DNA from: Arthrobacter jiangjiafuii
GTDB lineage: Bacteria; Actinomycetota; Actinomycetes; Actinomycetales; Micrococcaceae
Direction of reading: 5' to 3'
Assembly: GCF_018622995.1 (NCBI RefSeq)
Contig: NZ_CP076022.1
Coordinates: 3,224,001 to 3,288,000, forward strand
Length of the DNA: 64,000 bases
Part shown: positions 50,668-58,704 of the stretch, piece after piece
Numbering within the stretch: position 1 is the stretch's first letter
How the letters are laid out: every line of letters begins with the position of its first letter
Program-made: the position numbers and the translations under genes
The notes under the pieces: model-generated
Told to the model about the DNA's origin: nothing
Seen by the model: the letters and a program-made list of their open reading frames with translations, nothing else
Database searches by the model: none

Positions 50668-52272
50668 ATGACGAGTTCTCCGTCCGGCCAGGCCACTTCC
50701 CGGCCACATACCCTCCTAACGGCCCTTCTGGCCCTGTTCCTGGTGCTCCTCTTGGCCTTCTTCGTCTTGTTCACCAACCAGGTTGCCAACGGCGCCACCC
50801 AGCTCAGTGAAGGTGCCCAGCGCGCCTCCACCGGTGCCGGCGACCTCGAGGCAGGTGCAACCAAGGCCAAGGAAGGCGCCGACAAGGTTGCCGCCGGCTC
50901 CGAGAAGGTCGATACCGGCGCCAACACCCTGGCCAAGGGCATCGCCTCCGCCAAGACCGGTGTTGTCTCGCTCAAGGAAGGTGCCACCACGCTGGATGAA
51001 GGCGCTCTCAAGCTCCTCACCGGCGCGGAAGCGGCCAACACCGGCGCCAACAAGCTCGCCGCCGGTGCGACCACGGCGAACAACGGTGCCGGTCAGCTCG
51101 TCACGGGTGCCAACAGCGCCGCCGAGGGTGCCAACCAGCTTGCTGCCGGTGCCACCAACGCACGCGTAGGTTCCGATACCCTGGCGGCCGGTGCGAACAA
51201 GCTCTATACGGAGATGAAGCCGCTGGCTGAAGGCGCACCGGGACTTGCTGCAGGTGCACAGAAGGTTGCTAGTGGCATTGCTGTCGCTGCGCCGGGCGCT
51301 GCCGCACTGAGCGGTGGAATCCAGAAGGTAAACGGTGGCATCAACGGGATTCAAGACGGCCAGACCGAGAGTGTCGCCACACAGATCAGGAAGGACTTGT
51401 CGGTCTATGGCCCCACGGGAGAATCTGCTGGTTCCGCCGAGCTCGAGCTCCTTGCTGAATACCAAAGCCCGCTTATTCCTGGTGCAAGAGAAGGCATCCT
51501 CAAAGCAGCGGCCAAGCTCGAAGGTCTTGAACGCCTTATAGCCAGCATCGACCTCGGCCTACAGGGCATTGACCCCGTAACCGGCGCTTCGTATACCGGC
51601 CTCATGGATGGATCGCAGCAGCTCTCCGCCGGCCTCGCCGCACTGAATGATCCTGCAGCAGCTCCCACCCTGGCAGCCGGTGCTCAGACCGCAGCCGCCG
51701 GAATCGAACAGCTCTACGCAGGTGCCGGAACGCTTTCCGCCGGAGCCACCGAGCTGAACACCGGGCTGAAGACCCTTGAGGTCGGAGCCGGCACGCTCGC
51801 CGCCGGCAACAACAAACTCGCCACCGGCGCGGGCAGCCTGGCCTCGGGCATCTCCACCCTTGAAGCCGGCGCTTACTCGCTGGCCGACGGCAACTACAAG
51901 ATCTACGACGGCACCATCAGCCTCGCCGAGGGCACGAACAAGCTGGCCACCGGCGCCGGCACCCTCGATGAGGGTGTCGTGAAGCTCGACGACGGCGGCA
52001 AGACGCTGACCGCCGGAACGGCTGACCTGAAGAAGGGCGCCTCTGAGCTGGCCGACGGAAACACGAAGCTGGCCGACGGCTCCACCACGCTGGCCAGCGG
52101 CAACGGGGAAATCTCCGCAGGCGCCGACAGCATGATGGAGCGCACCTCCGCAATGACCCCCGGGGAAATCATGACCTCCCCGAAGGTCCTGGCCGTGCTG
52201 ATCCCGCTGATCCTGCTCCTGGTTCCGATCGCGATGCTTCTGTCCGGCCGCGCACGCCGTAACCAGCACTAG
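50668..52272 (+). CDS. Heptad-repeat protein with a membrane helix at each end (YhgE-related repeats)
   Basis: 534 residues. One helix at about residues 14-36 (TLLTALLALFLVLLLAFFVLF) and one near the C-terminus (about 506-528, VLAVLIPLILLLVPIAMLL). Between them are long arrays of a seven-residue unit of the type GAxxLxx (GANKLAA GATTANN GAGQLVT ...), interrupted at about 225-330 by a non-repetitive part. Such heptads occur in the extracytoplasmic part of YhgE/Pip proteins, but the multi-helix YhgE transport half is absent. Likely a stiff fibrous loop outside the membrane held at both ends. Function unknown; no recognised enzyme domain. Two operator-like repeats lie upstream. Confidence 0.85.
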   Translation: MTSSPSGQATSRPHTLLTALLALFLVLLLAFFVLFTNQVANGATQLSEGAQRASTGAGDLEAGATKAKEGADKVAAGSEKVDTGANTLAKGIASAKTGVVSLKEGATTLDEGALKLLTGAEAANTGANKLAAGATTANNGAGQLVTGANSAAEGANQLAAGATNARVGSDTLAAGANKLYTEMKPLAEGAPGLAAGAQKVASGIAVAAPGAAALSGGIQKVNGGINGIQDGQTESVATQIRKDLSVYGPTGESAGSAELELLAEYQSPLIPGAREGILKAAAKLEGLERLIASIDLGLQGIDPVTGASYTGLMDGSQQLSAGLAALNDPAAAPTLAAGAQTAAAGIEQLYAGAGTLSAGATELNTGLKTLEVGAGTLAAGNNKLATGAGSLASGISTLEAGAYSLADGNYKIYDGTISLAEGTNKLATGAGTLDEGVVKLDDGGKTLTAGTADLKKGASELADGNTKLADGSTTLASGNGEISAGADSMMERTSAMTPGEIMTSPKVLAVLIPLILLLVPIAMLLSGRARRNQH

Positions 52273-52310
52273 GCAGAACAGCACTAACCGCACCACCGAA
52301 CACAGTTCTA

Positions 52311-52350
52311 CAGAAAGGGCGGGGCCGCACCAGCGGTCCCGCCCTTTCTG
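52311..52350. terminator. Bidirectional terminator between convergent genes
   Basis: 18-bp arms (CAGAAAGGGCGGGGCCGC, loop ACCA, mirrored arm with one G-T pair) between the heptad-repeat gene and the convergent DHFR-like gene. Short T-runs flank both sides. Confidence 0.85.
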
Positions 52351-52379
52351 CTTGTTTGGGAACTGCACATCGCCGGAGG

Positions 52380-52994
52380 CTACGAACTCCCGGGCCCAAT
52401 CTCCGCCGTCGTGAACGGTACGGGACGGAGCCGCAGATGCACCGCGCCATTGTCCAGGGTTTCGGATTCCAGCAGCTGGAAGCCCGACGGCACGGATCCC
52501 GTTTCGAAGAGCCGTTTGCCGGCGCCGACCACCACAGGGAAAACGAGGAGCCGGTATTCGTCCACCAACCCGGCGTCGTGCAGGCTCCGGGCCAGCTGGT
52601 GGCTTCCGTGGACCTGAAGTTCGCCGCGGTGGTCCCGCAGCGCAGCGACGGCTTCCAGAGGATCTCCGGTTAGCAGACGGGTGTTGTTCCAGGTTGGATC
52701 GGTCAGCGTCGAGGAGACCAGATACTTGGTCAGGTTGTTCAGCGCATAGGCCACCGCATCGTCTGGATCGACGGCCGGTTCCCAGTACGGCTGCATCATC
52801 TCGTAGGTGCTGCGGCCCAGCAGCAGCGCATCGGCTCGGGCAAACCAGCCGGCAACAATCTGATCCATGGCAGGTCCGGCGTGCGGCACCAGCCAGCCGC
52901 CGCGCTCGAACCCGCCGGACCGGTCCTCATCCGTTCCCCCGGGACCTTGCATGACGCCGTCCAGGGTCAGGAAGACATTGACAGAGAGAGTCAT
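52380..52994 (-). CDS. Dihydrofolate reductase-family protein (RibD C-terminal-like)
   Basis: 204 residues. MTLSVNVFLTLDGVMQGPGG, ADALLLGRSTYEMMQPYW, TKYLVSSTL, GELQVHGSHQLARSLHDAGLVDEYRLLVFPVVVGAGKRLF: the pattern of the stand-alone RibD-C/DHFR fold often called YwjB or YyaP. It binds NADPH; substrate unknown, and folate reduction is not implied. Convergent with the heptad-repeat gene. Confidence 0.9.
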   Translation of the reverse strand: MTLSVNVFLTLDGVMQGPGGTDEDRSGGFERGGWLVPHAGPAMDQIVAGWFARADALLLGRSTYEMMQPYWEPAVDPDDAVAYALNNLTKYLVSSTLTDPTWNNTRLLTGDPLEAVAALRDHRGELQVHGSHQLARSLHDAGLVDEYRLLVFPVVVGAGKRLFETGSVPSGFQLLESETLDNGAVHLRLRPVPFTTAEIGPGSS

Positions 52995-53041
52995 GGCGCA
53001 AATTTACGCCCCGGTCCGGGCCCGAGGAAGAGCGGGGAGGG

Positions 53042-53590
53042 CTAACCCCAGTGGTGCGGGGCAGGACGGCGGGTGCTGGGCAGGGCGCCGTCCTCACGCC
53101 ACTGCTTCACCCACTGAGGCAGCACAAGGTCCGACGGCGGGAGAACCCCGGCAGCCTTGAAGATGTCCTCATTGCTGACCGGACCCTCTTTGGACACGAA
53201 GCGCGCGGCGATGTAGGCGCGGGCGTAAATTTCGCCGTCGGCCACCATCCGCTGCTCGATGTAGCTGGCGCGATCGTCGAAGCCAATCACCCGGGTTTCG
53301 ATCGTGTAGCGCTGGCCCAGCTGCAGGGACTTGCGGAAGCTGATGGTCTCATTGCCCACCACTGGGCTCCAGCCGTGGCGGCGCATCGATGCCCAGAAGC
53401 CGCTGCGGACCATGAGGTCGAAGCGGCCCAGGTCCATCAGCGACAGGTACATGCCGTTGTTCAGGTGCATGGCGATGTCGATGTCCGTCGGCAGCACCCG
53501 CATGGGCAGCGACGAGGGTTCGAAGAAGCCCATTTTGGGGCGCCGCCGGGAGCGGAAGAGGACCAAGAGGGTGCGGAGAAGAAGATGCAT
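53042..53590 (-). CDS. Acyl-CoA thioesterase-like protein (THEM6-type hotdog)
   Basis: 182 residues. Hotdog-fold signature LPTDIDIAMHLNNGMYLSLMDLGRFDLMVRSGFW (the DxxxHLNN nucleophile/activator region), then GQRYTIETRVIGFDDRASYIEQRMV and YARAYIAARFV. Related to 4-hydroxybenzoyl-CoA thioesterases and human THEM6. Probably hydrolyses an acyl-CoA. A hydrophobic N-terminus (LLLRTLLVLF) could touch the membrane. The site at 53601-53614 lies 11 bp before the ATG, so the gene may be separately regulated from the permease just upstream. Confidence 0.87.
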   Translation of the reverse strand: MHLLLRTLLVLFRSRRRPKMGFFEPSSLPMRVLPTDIDIAMHLNNGMYLSLMDLGRFDLMVRSGFWASMRRHGWSPVVGNETISFRKSLQLGQRYTIETRVIGFDDRASYIEQRMVADGEIYARAYIAARFVSKEGPVSNEDIFKAAGVLPPSDLVLPQWVKQWREDGALPSTRRPAPHHWG

Positions 53591-53600
53591 GCTCGCTATA

Positions 53601-53614
53601 TTACCGCTCAGTAA
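53601..53614. promoter_or_regulatory. TTACCGCTCAGTAA site upstream of the thioesterase gene
   Basis: Same imperfect palindrome TTACCGnnCAGTAA as at 50498-50511; minus-strand flanks CTAAGTTACTG...GGTAATATAG parallel CTAACTTACTG...GGTAACAAAG there. It fills the 25-bp gap between the permease stop and the thioesterase start. Confidence 0.68.
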
Positions 53615-53615
53615 C

Positions 53616-55079
53616 TTAGTTTTCTGCCATGACTTTTTGCTTCCGGCTCAGCTTCGCGAGAACGTGCTCCTCAGCGTCGGGACCAGCCTTGATGCCGCCG
53701 GGAACGCGGAAGAACAAGACTCCGCCGATGACCCACCACAGACCGAACAGGATCCACGGTTCCATACCCAGCTGGGCCGGCATGCCCGGCATGTAGAGGC
53801 TGAACAACGCCGTACCGAAGACCGCGGCCAGGACGCCGATCAGCTCGCCTCCGCGGCCGCGGCCGCCGATGCGCAGCGGCCGGTCCATGGCCGGCTCGCG
53901 CCGGCGCAAGAGCACGAAGGCCACGGCGACGAGCGTGTAGGCCAGCACGATGCTCGGCGCGCCGGAATCCACCAGCCAGCCCAGCATTTCCGCGCCGCCA
54001 AACGGGGCCAGGAAGCTGAGCGCGCCGATGAACAGCAGGGCGTTGTGCGGGGTGTGGTACTTGGGGTGCAGGCGGCCGAACCACGCGGGCAGCATGCCGG
54101 AGCGGGCCAGCGAGTACATCAGCCGCGAGGCGCCCATCAGCAGCGAGTTCCAGGAAGTGAGGATGCCGGCGATGCCGCCGGCAATGAGGATCTTGGCCAT
54201 AACGTCCGACCCGAACATGGCGCCGACGGCGTCTGCCGTGGCGATGTCGGCTCCGGCAAGCTTCGAGGCAGGCATGGCGGAGGAGGTCGTTAGGACGACC
54301 ATCACGTACCAAATGGTGGCCAGGACAACCGACACCACCACCAGCTTGCCGATCTGCTTGGCGGGAATGTTCACTTCCTCGGCGGACTGGGGAATGACAT
54401 CGAAGCCGATGAACAGGAAGGGAACCACAACCAGGACCGCGAAGAAGCCGTTCATTCCGCCGTTAAACCACGGCTCCATGTTGGCGACGGAGCCACCGGT
54501 GAAGGATCCGGCGATCATGACGACGCCGATGGCCAGCAGGAACAGCACGACGAAGGTCTGGACGATTCCGGCTTCCTTCACACCGCGGATATTGATCCAG
54601 GTGATGACGACGGCGGCCAGGGAACCTACGAGCGCCCAGGTCAGGTTCACTTCGAAGCCGGCAACTTCCCACAGCGGGATCTGGCTGAGGTTCGGGAAGA
54701 TGTACTCCACCGTGCGCGGCAGGGCCACTGCCTCAAAGGCCACGATGGTGACATAACCGCCGATGATGGCCCAGGAACCAATGAATGACGTGCGCGGCCC
54801 CATGGCCCGCATGATGTAGTTGTGCTCGCCTCCGGCTTTCGGCATGGCGGCGCAGAGCTCGGCATAGGTCAGGCCGACGACGGACATGATGATGCCGCCG
54901 GCAACCATCGCGGTCACCGCCCCCATGGTCCCTGCCGATTCCAGCCAGCCGCCGGTGAGGACAACCCAGCCGAAGCCGATCATCGCTCCGAAGCCGAGGG
55001 CCAGGACGTCCATTCTGCCCAGTACTTTTTTCAATGCGGGTTCGGTTCCGGGCGTAGTGATCGCCATGTCGGTTCCCAT
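53616..55079 (-). CDS. APC family amino acid/amine permease
   Basis: 487 residues, 12 membrane helices. APC hallmarks: LALGFGAMIGFGWVVLTGGWLESAGTMGA (helix 1 with the unwound GxG), YAELCAAMPKAGGEHNYIMRAMG (helix 2) and FLFIGFDVIPQSAEEVNIPAKQIGK (helix 6 and loop). Takes up an amino acid, polyamine or similar amine; substrate not assigned. The start at 55079 or 55067 (ATG, GGGA upstream) cannot be decided. The thioesterase gene follows on the same strand after 25 bp. Confidence 0.9.
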   Translation of the reverse strand: MGTDMAITTPGTEPALKKVLGRMDVLALGFGAMIGFGWVVLTGGWLESAGTMGAVTAMVAGGIIMSVVGLTYAELCAAMPKAGGEHNYIMRAMGPRTSFIGSWAIIGGYVTIVAFEAVALPRTVEYIFPNLSQIPLWEVAGFEVNLTWALVGSLAAVVITWINIRGVKEAGIVQTFVVLFLLAIGVVMIAGSFTGGSVANMEPWFNGGMNGFFAVLVVVPFLFIGFDVIPQSAEEVNIPAKQIGKLVVVSVVLATIWYVMVVLTTSSAMPASKLAGADIATADAVGAMFGSDVMAKILIAGGIAGILTSWNSLLMGASRLMYSLARSGMLPAWFGRLHPKYHTPHNALLFIGALSFLAPFGGAEMLGWLVDSGAPSIVLAYTLVAVAFVLLRRREPAMDRPLRIGGRGRGGELIGVLAAVFGTALFSLYMPGMPAQLGMEPWILFGLWWVIGGVLFFRVPGGIKAGPDAEEHVLAKLSRKQKVMAEN

Positions 55080-55122
55080 TTCTGTCGAGACTTCCGCATC
55101 GGGTGCAATGCGGACCTACAAC

Positions 55123-55136
55123 CTACCGGCGAGTGA
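55123..55136. promoter_or_regulatory. Degenerate copy of the TTACCGnnCAGTAA site upstream of the permease
   Basis: CTACCGGCGAGTGA differs from TTACCGnnCAGTAA at three fixed positions, 44 bp before the permease start. Weak on its own; listed because the other three copies flank the same gene group. Confidence 0.35.
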
Positions 55137-55226
55137 TGCGGGGCACACCATTTGTGACATTTTCCGGTTTCTGCGGCTGGGTCTATGCGGGGCTTATAGG
55201 CTGGATGCGACACAAGGAGAAGTCAC

Positions 55227-55532
55227 GTGACCAGTTTTGAACAGGCCCGCTCCATCGCCCATAAATCCATCGCTCCAAAATGGCGCAGGCAGTACCGGGG
55301 TGAATACATGGTGGCCGATTACGGGTTTGAAAACGCCACGACGTGGCTGCTAATTGACGGCGCCCGGGAAAGCATCGTCGACGAGGAGTCTGGCTTTGAG
55401 CCGATTGGCAGGCCAAGCACACTGGTGGACAAAGCGTCGGGGCGGTTGTTCTTCCGCAATTACATAGAGGACCCGGAGTGGTTCGGGGCGATGATCCCGG
55501 TGGGTGAACACCCCGAAGGACTGCTGGACTGA
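55227..55532 (+). CDS. Small protein of unknown function
   Basis: 101 residues, GTG start with a good AAGGAG seven bases upstream. No signal peptide or membrane helix. Contains EYMVADYGFENATTWLLIDGARE and SGRLFFRNYIEDPEWFGAMIPVG, a beta-rich pattern loosely like small YrhB or immunity-type proteins, but I do not assign a family. Its last 73 bases overlap the end of the HNH gene on the opposite strand. Real-gene evidence is the ribosome site and normal amino acid composition. Confidence 0.65.
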   Translation: MTSFEQARSIAHKSIAPKWRRQYRGEYMVADYGFENATTWLLIDGARESIVDEESGFEPIGRPSTLVDKASGRLFFRNYIEDPEWFGAMIPVGEHPEGLLD

Positions 55533-56938
55533 ACCGGGTCGTTGCCCGTTCCAGGCAAAGGTGGAGCTGCGGACCGGTATAGATGGCCGGTGGGGGTGCG
55601 GGTCTCCACCGTGTGCGAAGCGCCCCTGAGTGCTGCTGATCCGGCGGACACGGTGTTCATGCTCCAGCCCGGTGCTTCCTTGGCCTGGTTGCAGGCCTCG
55701 CATAAGCCCTGAATATTCTCCGCGCTGGTTGTGCCGCCGTCGCGGAACGGCTTGATGTGGTCGAAATGCCGGATCGGCGCCCCGCACCACGGCATCCGGC
55801 AAACCTGGTCCCGGACCGCGATAAACCTCGCCAAACCCTCCGGCACCAGTCGCGCCCGGGAATCCATGCCGACCAGCTGACCGGTGGAGGGCTCCGTGTA
55901 CAGCCGCCGCAGCCAGGTCCGGGCGGCCTTATCAGTGCGGCTGCCTGTCTTCCGCACCAGATCGCGGGCGAACTGCGCCGGAACCATCCCATAACCGGGC
56001 AGCACCGCCGGCTCCACGGACCCGGCCAACAGGGCCCGGTCCGTCATCACCAACTGCACCTGAACCCGCACATCCTCGGCCTTCGCCCAGCCGGTCACCC
56101 GCTCCACCAGGGTGTCGGCCATAATCTGGCCCTTCGTGCGCGGATCCCCGACCGCCCGCAGCCGGTCCGCCTCCCGCGTCAGCGCCGCGAACACGCCCAC
56201 GCCCTGGGCCACCGGCAGCAGCCCGGTCAGATACGTCATGGTGTCCGGTGCCGGACGGCAGGACACATAGCGTTCCGAGGCCGCCTTGGATGCCCGGTTC
56301 ACCACGCTGTGCGGATCCAGGGCGTAGGAGAGGTTCTTGATCCGGGCAATCAACTGGTTATCCCCCAGCGTTTCCAGCTCGGCCAGGTTCCCGGCGACCT
56401 GCTCATCGATCCGCTGCCGGTCCTCCAGGGACAGGCAAGCGGTTTCCTTCACCAGGATGGTGGCCCGCCACTCGTTGATCACCCCCAGGGTCAGGGCCTG
56501 CAGGGTGTGCGGCATTTCCCCGGTCAGGATCCGGGCGGTGCCCAGCATCCGGGTGCCGCGGTTCGGGGACTCCCGCCGCGCCAGCCCAATCTGAGCCCCG
56601 ACCCCTTTACCGAGCTGATCGGCCTTCACACCCGCTGCGGCCTGGGCCCGCCGCGTGAGGGCATCAAAGACCGCGGTCACCCGGACCTGTGCCGCTGCCG
56701 CAGCCGCCTTCAATTCCTCCAAGGCCCGCACCTGGTCGATCATCCCGGCGAGGTATTGCTCCTCCACCGCCGATGAGGAATCCACGGCATTGAACGCGCG
56801 GCCTGCCCGGTCAGCCAGCGCACCGGCCCAGCTCTGCACGAGAGCTACGGTGATATCGCGAGTCGGATTAACCGATTCAGCAGATTTGCTGAACCGGTAA
56901 TCCGCCTGCACTTCGTCTTCCGACGCTTCCTCGTACAT
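55460..56938 (-). CDS. DUF222 / 13E12-repeat HNH endonuclease-like protein
   Basis: 492 residues. Residues about 50-330 are the helical DUF222 region (SSAVEEQYLAGMIDQVRALEELKAAAAAAQVRVTAVFDALTRR; MGTARILTGEMPHTLQALTLGVINEWRA-type segment). HNH motif CRMPWCGAPIRHFDHIKPFRDGGTTSAENIQGLCEACNQAKE at about 380-420 with paired Cys for zinc. Present in many copies in actinobacterial genomes; biological role unclear, sometimes described as a mobile repeat family. The C-terminal 70 residues are low-complexity and overlap the small gene on the other strand. Confidence 0.9.
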   Translation of the reverse strand: MYEEASEDEVQADYRFSKSAESVNPTRDITVALVQSWAGALADRAGRAFNAVDSSSAVEEQYLAGMIDQVRALEELKAAAAAAQVRVTAVFDALTRRAQAAAGVKADQLGKGVGAQIGLARRESPNRGTRMLGTARILTGEMPHTLQALTLGVINEWRATILVKETACLSLEDRQRIDEQVAGNLAELETLGDNQLIARIKNLSYALDPHSVVNRASKAASERYVSCRPAPDTMTYLTGLLPVAQGVGVFAALTREADRLRAVGDPRTKGQIMADTLVERVTGWAKAEDVRVQVQLVMTDRALLAGSVEPAVLPGYGMVPAQFARDLVRKTGSRTDKAARTWLRRLYTEPSTGQLVGMDSRARLVPEGLARFIAVRDQVCRMPWCGAPIRHFDHIKPFRDGGTTSAENIQGLCEACNQAKEAPGWSMNTVSAGSAALRGASHTVETRTPTGHLYRSAAPPLPGTGNDPVQSSSPSGCSPTGIIAPNHSGSSM

Positions 56939-57094
56939 GTGTTCTATTTTATAGAAGCGTCCTAACGATACGAAGGTAAAACTGGCTTATCCGATACCGG
57001 AGTTTTCTGTCCGATTACCCAAGTAGTACGGGCTGAATTACCTATGCCGCCCCATCCTCCACCCCCAGACACAACACACCACCCCAGACACAGC

Positions 57095-57126
57095 AAAAGC
57101 CCGAATACCCAACAGGGCACCCGGGC
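57095..57126 (-). terminator. Terminator after the frameshifted protein gene
   Basis: Minus-strand GCCCGGGTGCCC, loop TGTT, GGGTATTCGGGC followed by TTTT; outer five pairs and inner three pairs with an internal bulge. Located 19 bases past the stop at 57145. Confidence 0.65.
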
Positions 57127-57144
57127 ATTCCGCTGGAGACGAGA

Positions 57145-57699
57145 CTAACCGCCGACTTCGATTCGAGCTGCAGCCTGCAGCAATGGGTCGGTCACTGTCA
57201 CGGTGGCGGCCCCCGGGGCCATATCGAAGGCGACGAAGCCGCGGGATTTATCGCCCGGGAGCACCTCGCCGGAGCCCAGCTGCCCGTCGGCGAACATGTA
57301 CATTTCGCCCTTCCGGCCCTCGGCATCCTTGGCGTCGAAGTACAGCGGGTTGGAGGACGTGACGCCTTCCTCGGTTTCCCAGAGAACGTCCAAGAGCAGG
57401 AAGCCGCCGTTCTGTGACGCCGGCGCGAATGACTGGGCGCTCACGGAGGCGGTGTATTCAGCGGAAATGATGGTGATGCGGGCCGTGTTGCCACCTCCCA
57501 TGTCAGCGGTGAACGGAACCCCAACAGCCGGAGCTGCTGCTTCCGGTGCCGCCTCCACGGCGGGCGCTTCCTGTCCGGCCACGCCGGCCGGCGCGGCGGT
57601 ACCGGCTTCGCCTGATGATCCTTCAGCGATCGACCGACTCTTTGGAAGTTTCCAAGGCGGCATATTCTTCGCTTCCGGTCGGGTCAACCAGCACGGCAC
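57145..57699 (-). CDS. DUF4352-like extracytoplasmic domain, probably 3' part of a frameshifted gene
   Basis: Frame of 184 codons. The C-terminal about 120 residues (VGVPFTADMGGGNTARITIIS, LLDVLWETEEGVTSSNPLYFDAKDAEGR, LPGDKSRGFVAFDMAPGAATVTVTDPLL) form an immunoglobulin-like domain of the DUF4352 type, normally secreted or membrane-anchored. The frame's own N-terminus has no signal or anchor and no ribosome site. The missing anchor is encoded just upstream in another frame (57623-57841). The two are best read as one gene split by a frameshift near 57620-57640, after which the Ala/Pro linker continues. Confidence 0.6.
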   Translation of the reverse strand: MPCWLTRPEAKNMPPWKLPKSRSIAEGSSGEAGTAAPAGVAGQEAPAVEAAPEAAAPAVGVPFTADMGGGNTARITIISAEYTASVSAQSFAPASQNGGFLLLDVLWETEEGVTSSNPLYFDAKDAEGRKGEMYMFADGQLGSGEVLPGDKSRGFVAFDMAPGAATVTVTDPLLQAAARIEVGG

Positions 57700-57841
57700 C
57701 CGTCACGCCCCCACCGCCAAAGAGCACGACGGCGGTCAGCAACAATCCCCACAACTTGCCTTTGCGTTGCTTCTTTTGCGGCTGGTCATCCACTGACGCC
57801 TCTCCTTCGCCCTGCTCCGGGACCAGGTTTTCCTCCATCAC
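57623..57841 (-). CDS. Membrane anchor part of the frameshifted DUF4352-like gene
   Basis: 72 codons (ATG at 57838, AGGAG eight bases upstream, is the likely start). Basic N-terminal stretch QPQKKQRKGK, one helix WGLLLTAVVLFGGGGVTGAVLV, then DPTGSEEYAALETSKESVDR and a TGA. That layout, anchor plus EY..L...K..., is the usual beginning of actinobacterial anchored DUF4352 proteins, and the domain follows in the +1 frame. It may be a true frameshift mutation, a sequencing error or a recoding site at CGC-TGA. Coupled to the gene upstream, whose TAG forms part of its ribosome site. Confidence 0.6.
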   Translation of the reverse strand: MMEENLVPEQGEGEASVDDQPQKKQRKGKLWGLLLTAVVLFGGGGVTGAVLVDPTGSEEYAALETSKESVDR

Positions 57842-57849
57842 CGCGACTC

Positions 57850-58449
57850 CTACTTGTCCGCGATTTCAATAACGATGTTCAAGCCGCTATCCGGGTGGTA
57901 ACCCCAAGAGGACGTGAACTCGTTCCAGTCCGCACTCTGGCGTCCATCCAGTGCCCTGGTGGTTCCAATGCGGTTGTCCACACTGTCCGGGACCTCCAGT
58001 TCGCCGAGTACGCAGTAGATGTCGGAATACTCTGCCCCCGAGGATTCGTTGCCCTCGCTGCTCATAGAGATGGACTGGCCGTTGTCACCTATATCGATTC
58101 CGGCGGTCTCCATGACGTTGCAGGTCTCAGCAGCGTCATTGATGGCGCTGGACGCAAAGGGAATGTCGATCTGTCCCAACGCGAGCCCGACAATGAGGCC
58201 AATGCCAAGCCCGGCTGCACCGAAGATCAGGTGCTTACGACCGCCACGGGTAGTTCCCGTTCCCGGTCCCGGTCCCGAGCTACCTTCCGGGGCACCCGGG
58301 GCTGGCCCACCGGGAGGAGCCGGCGGCGCTGCCGGCGTTACCGGAGGCCATATCCCCGGCGCCTCGGCCATCGGCACACCGGTCTGCTGCCGGCCTTCCG
58401 GTCCGACTGAATCCGGCGGGATTTCACCCGTTTCTCGGTGTTGCGACAT
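57850..58449 (-). CDS. Membrane-anchored protein of unknown function with Pro-rich N-terminus
   Basis: 199 residues from the ATG at 58449 (GGGGAG six bases upstream). Residues 1-70 are Pro/Gly/Ala-rich and cytoplasmic; one helix about 73-92 (HLIFGAAGLGIGLIVGLALGQ); residues 93-199 outside, with two Cys (TCNVMETAG and YCVLGELEVP) that may form a disulfide. No family recognised. It is the first gene of a pair with the frameshifted protein gene. Divergent from the restriction operon, 255 bp away. Confidence 0.75.
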   Translation of the reverse strand: MSQHRETGEIPPDSVGPEGRQQTGVPMAEAPGIWPPVTPAAPPAPPGGPAPGAPEGSSGPGPGTGTTRGGRKHLIFGAAGLGIGLIVGLALGQIDIPFASSAINDAAETCNVMETAGIDIGDNGQSISMSSEGNESSGAEYSDIYCVLGELEVPDSVDNRIGTTRALDGRQSADWNEFTSSWGYHPDSGLNIVIEIADK

Positions 58450-58611
58450 GAATTGCTCCCCTGGCTGGACGACGAATAAGCGTTGGATACGGAGCGGAAG
58501 CCGTCCCCCCACTAAACGTGCAACGGCTTCCGCTCCAGCAGAACCAACGCTTGGCGTTTGTCCTGCCCTATGAACCTAGGCTCAGCCCTTTGCTTTTCCA
58601 CCAACGATTAG

Positions 58612-58629
58612 TGATAACCCCCCTTATCA
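58612..58629. promoter_or_regulatory. Palindrome TGATAA-C6-TTATCA upstream of the restriction operon
   Basis: Six-base perfect arms around six C, 75 bp before the first gene of the operon, in the 255-bp divergent region. Candidate operator for autoregulation by the helix-turn-helix at the start of that gene's product. Inference. Confidence 0.45.
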
Positions 58630-58704
58630 AGACTTGGAGTTGAAAAAGCCAGTGCTGCACTACGCTGATGAGATGGAGACCACATATCCGGGAAAGGAGC
58701 AGCG

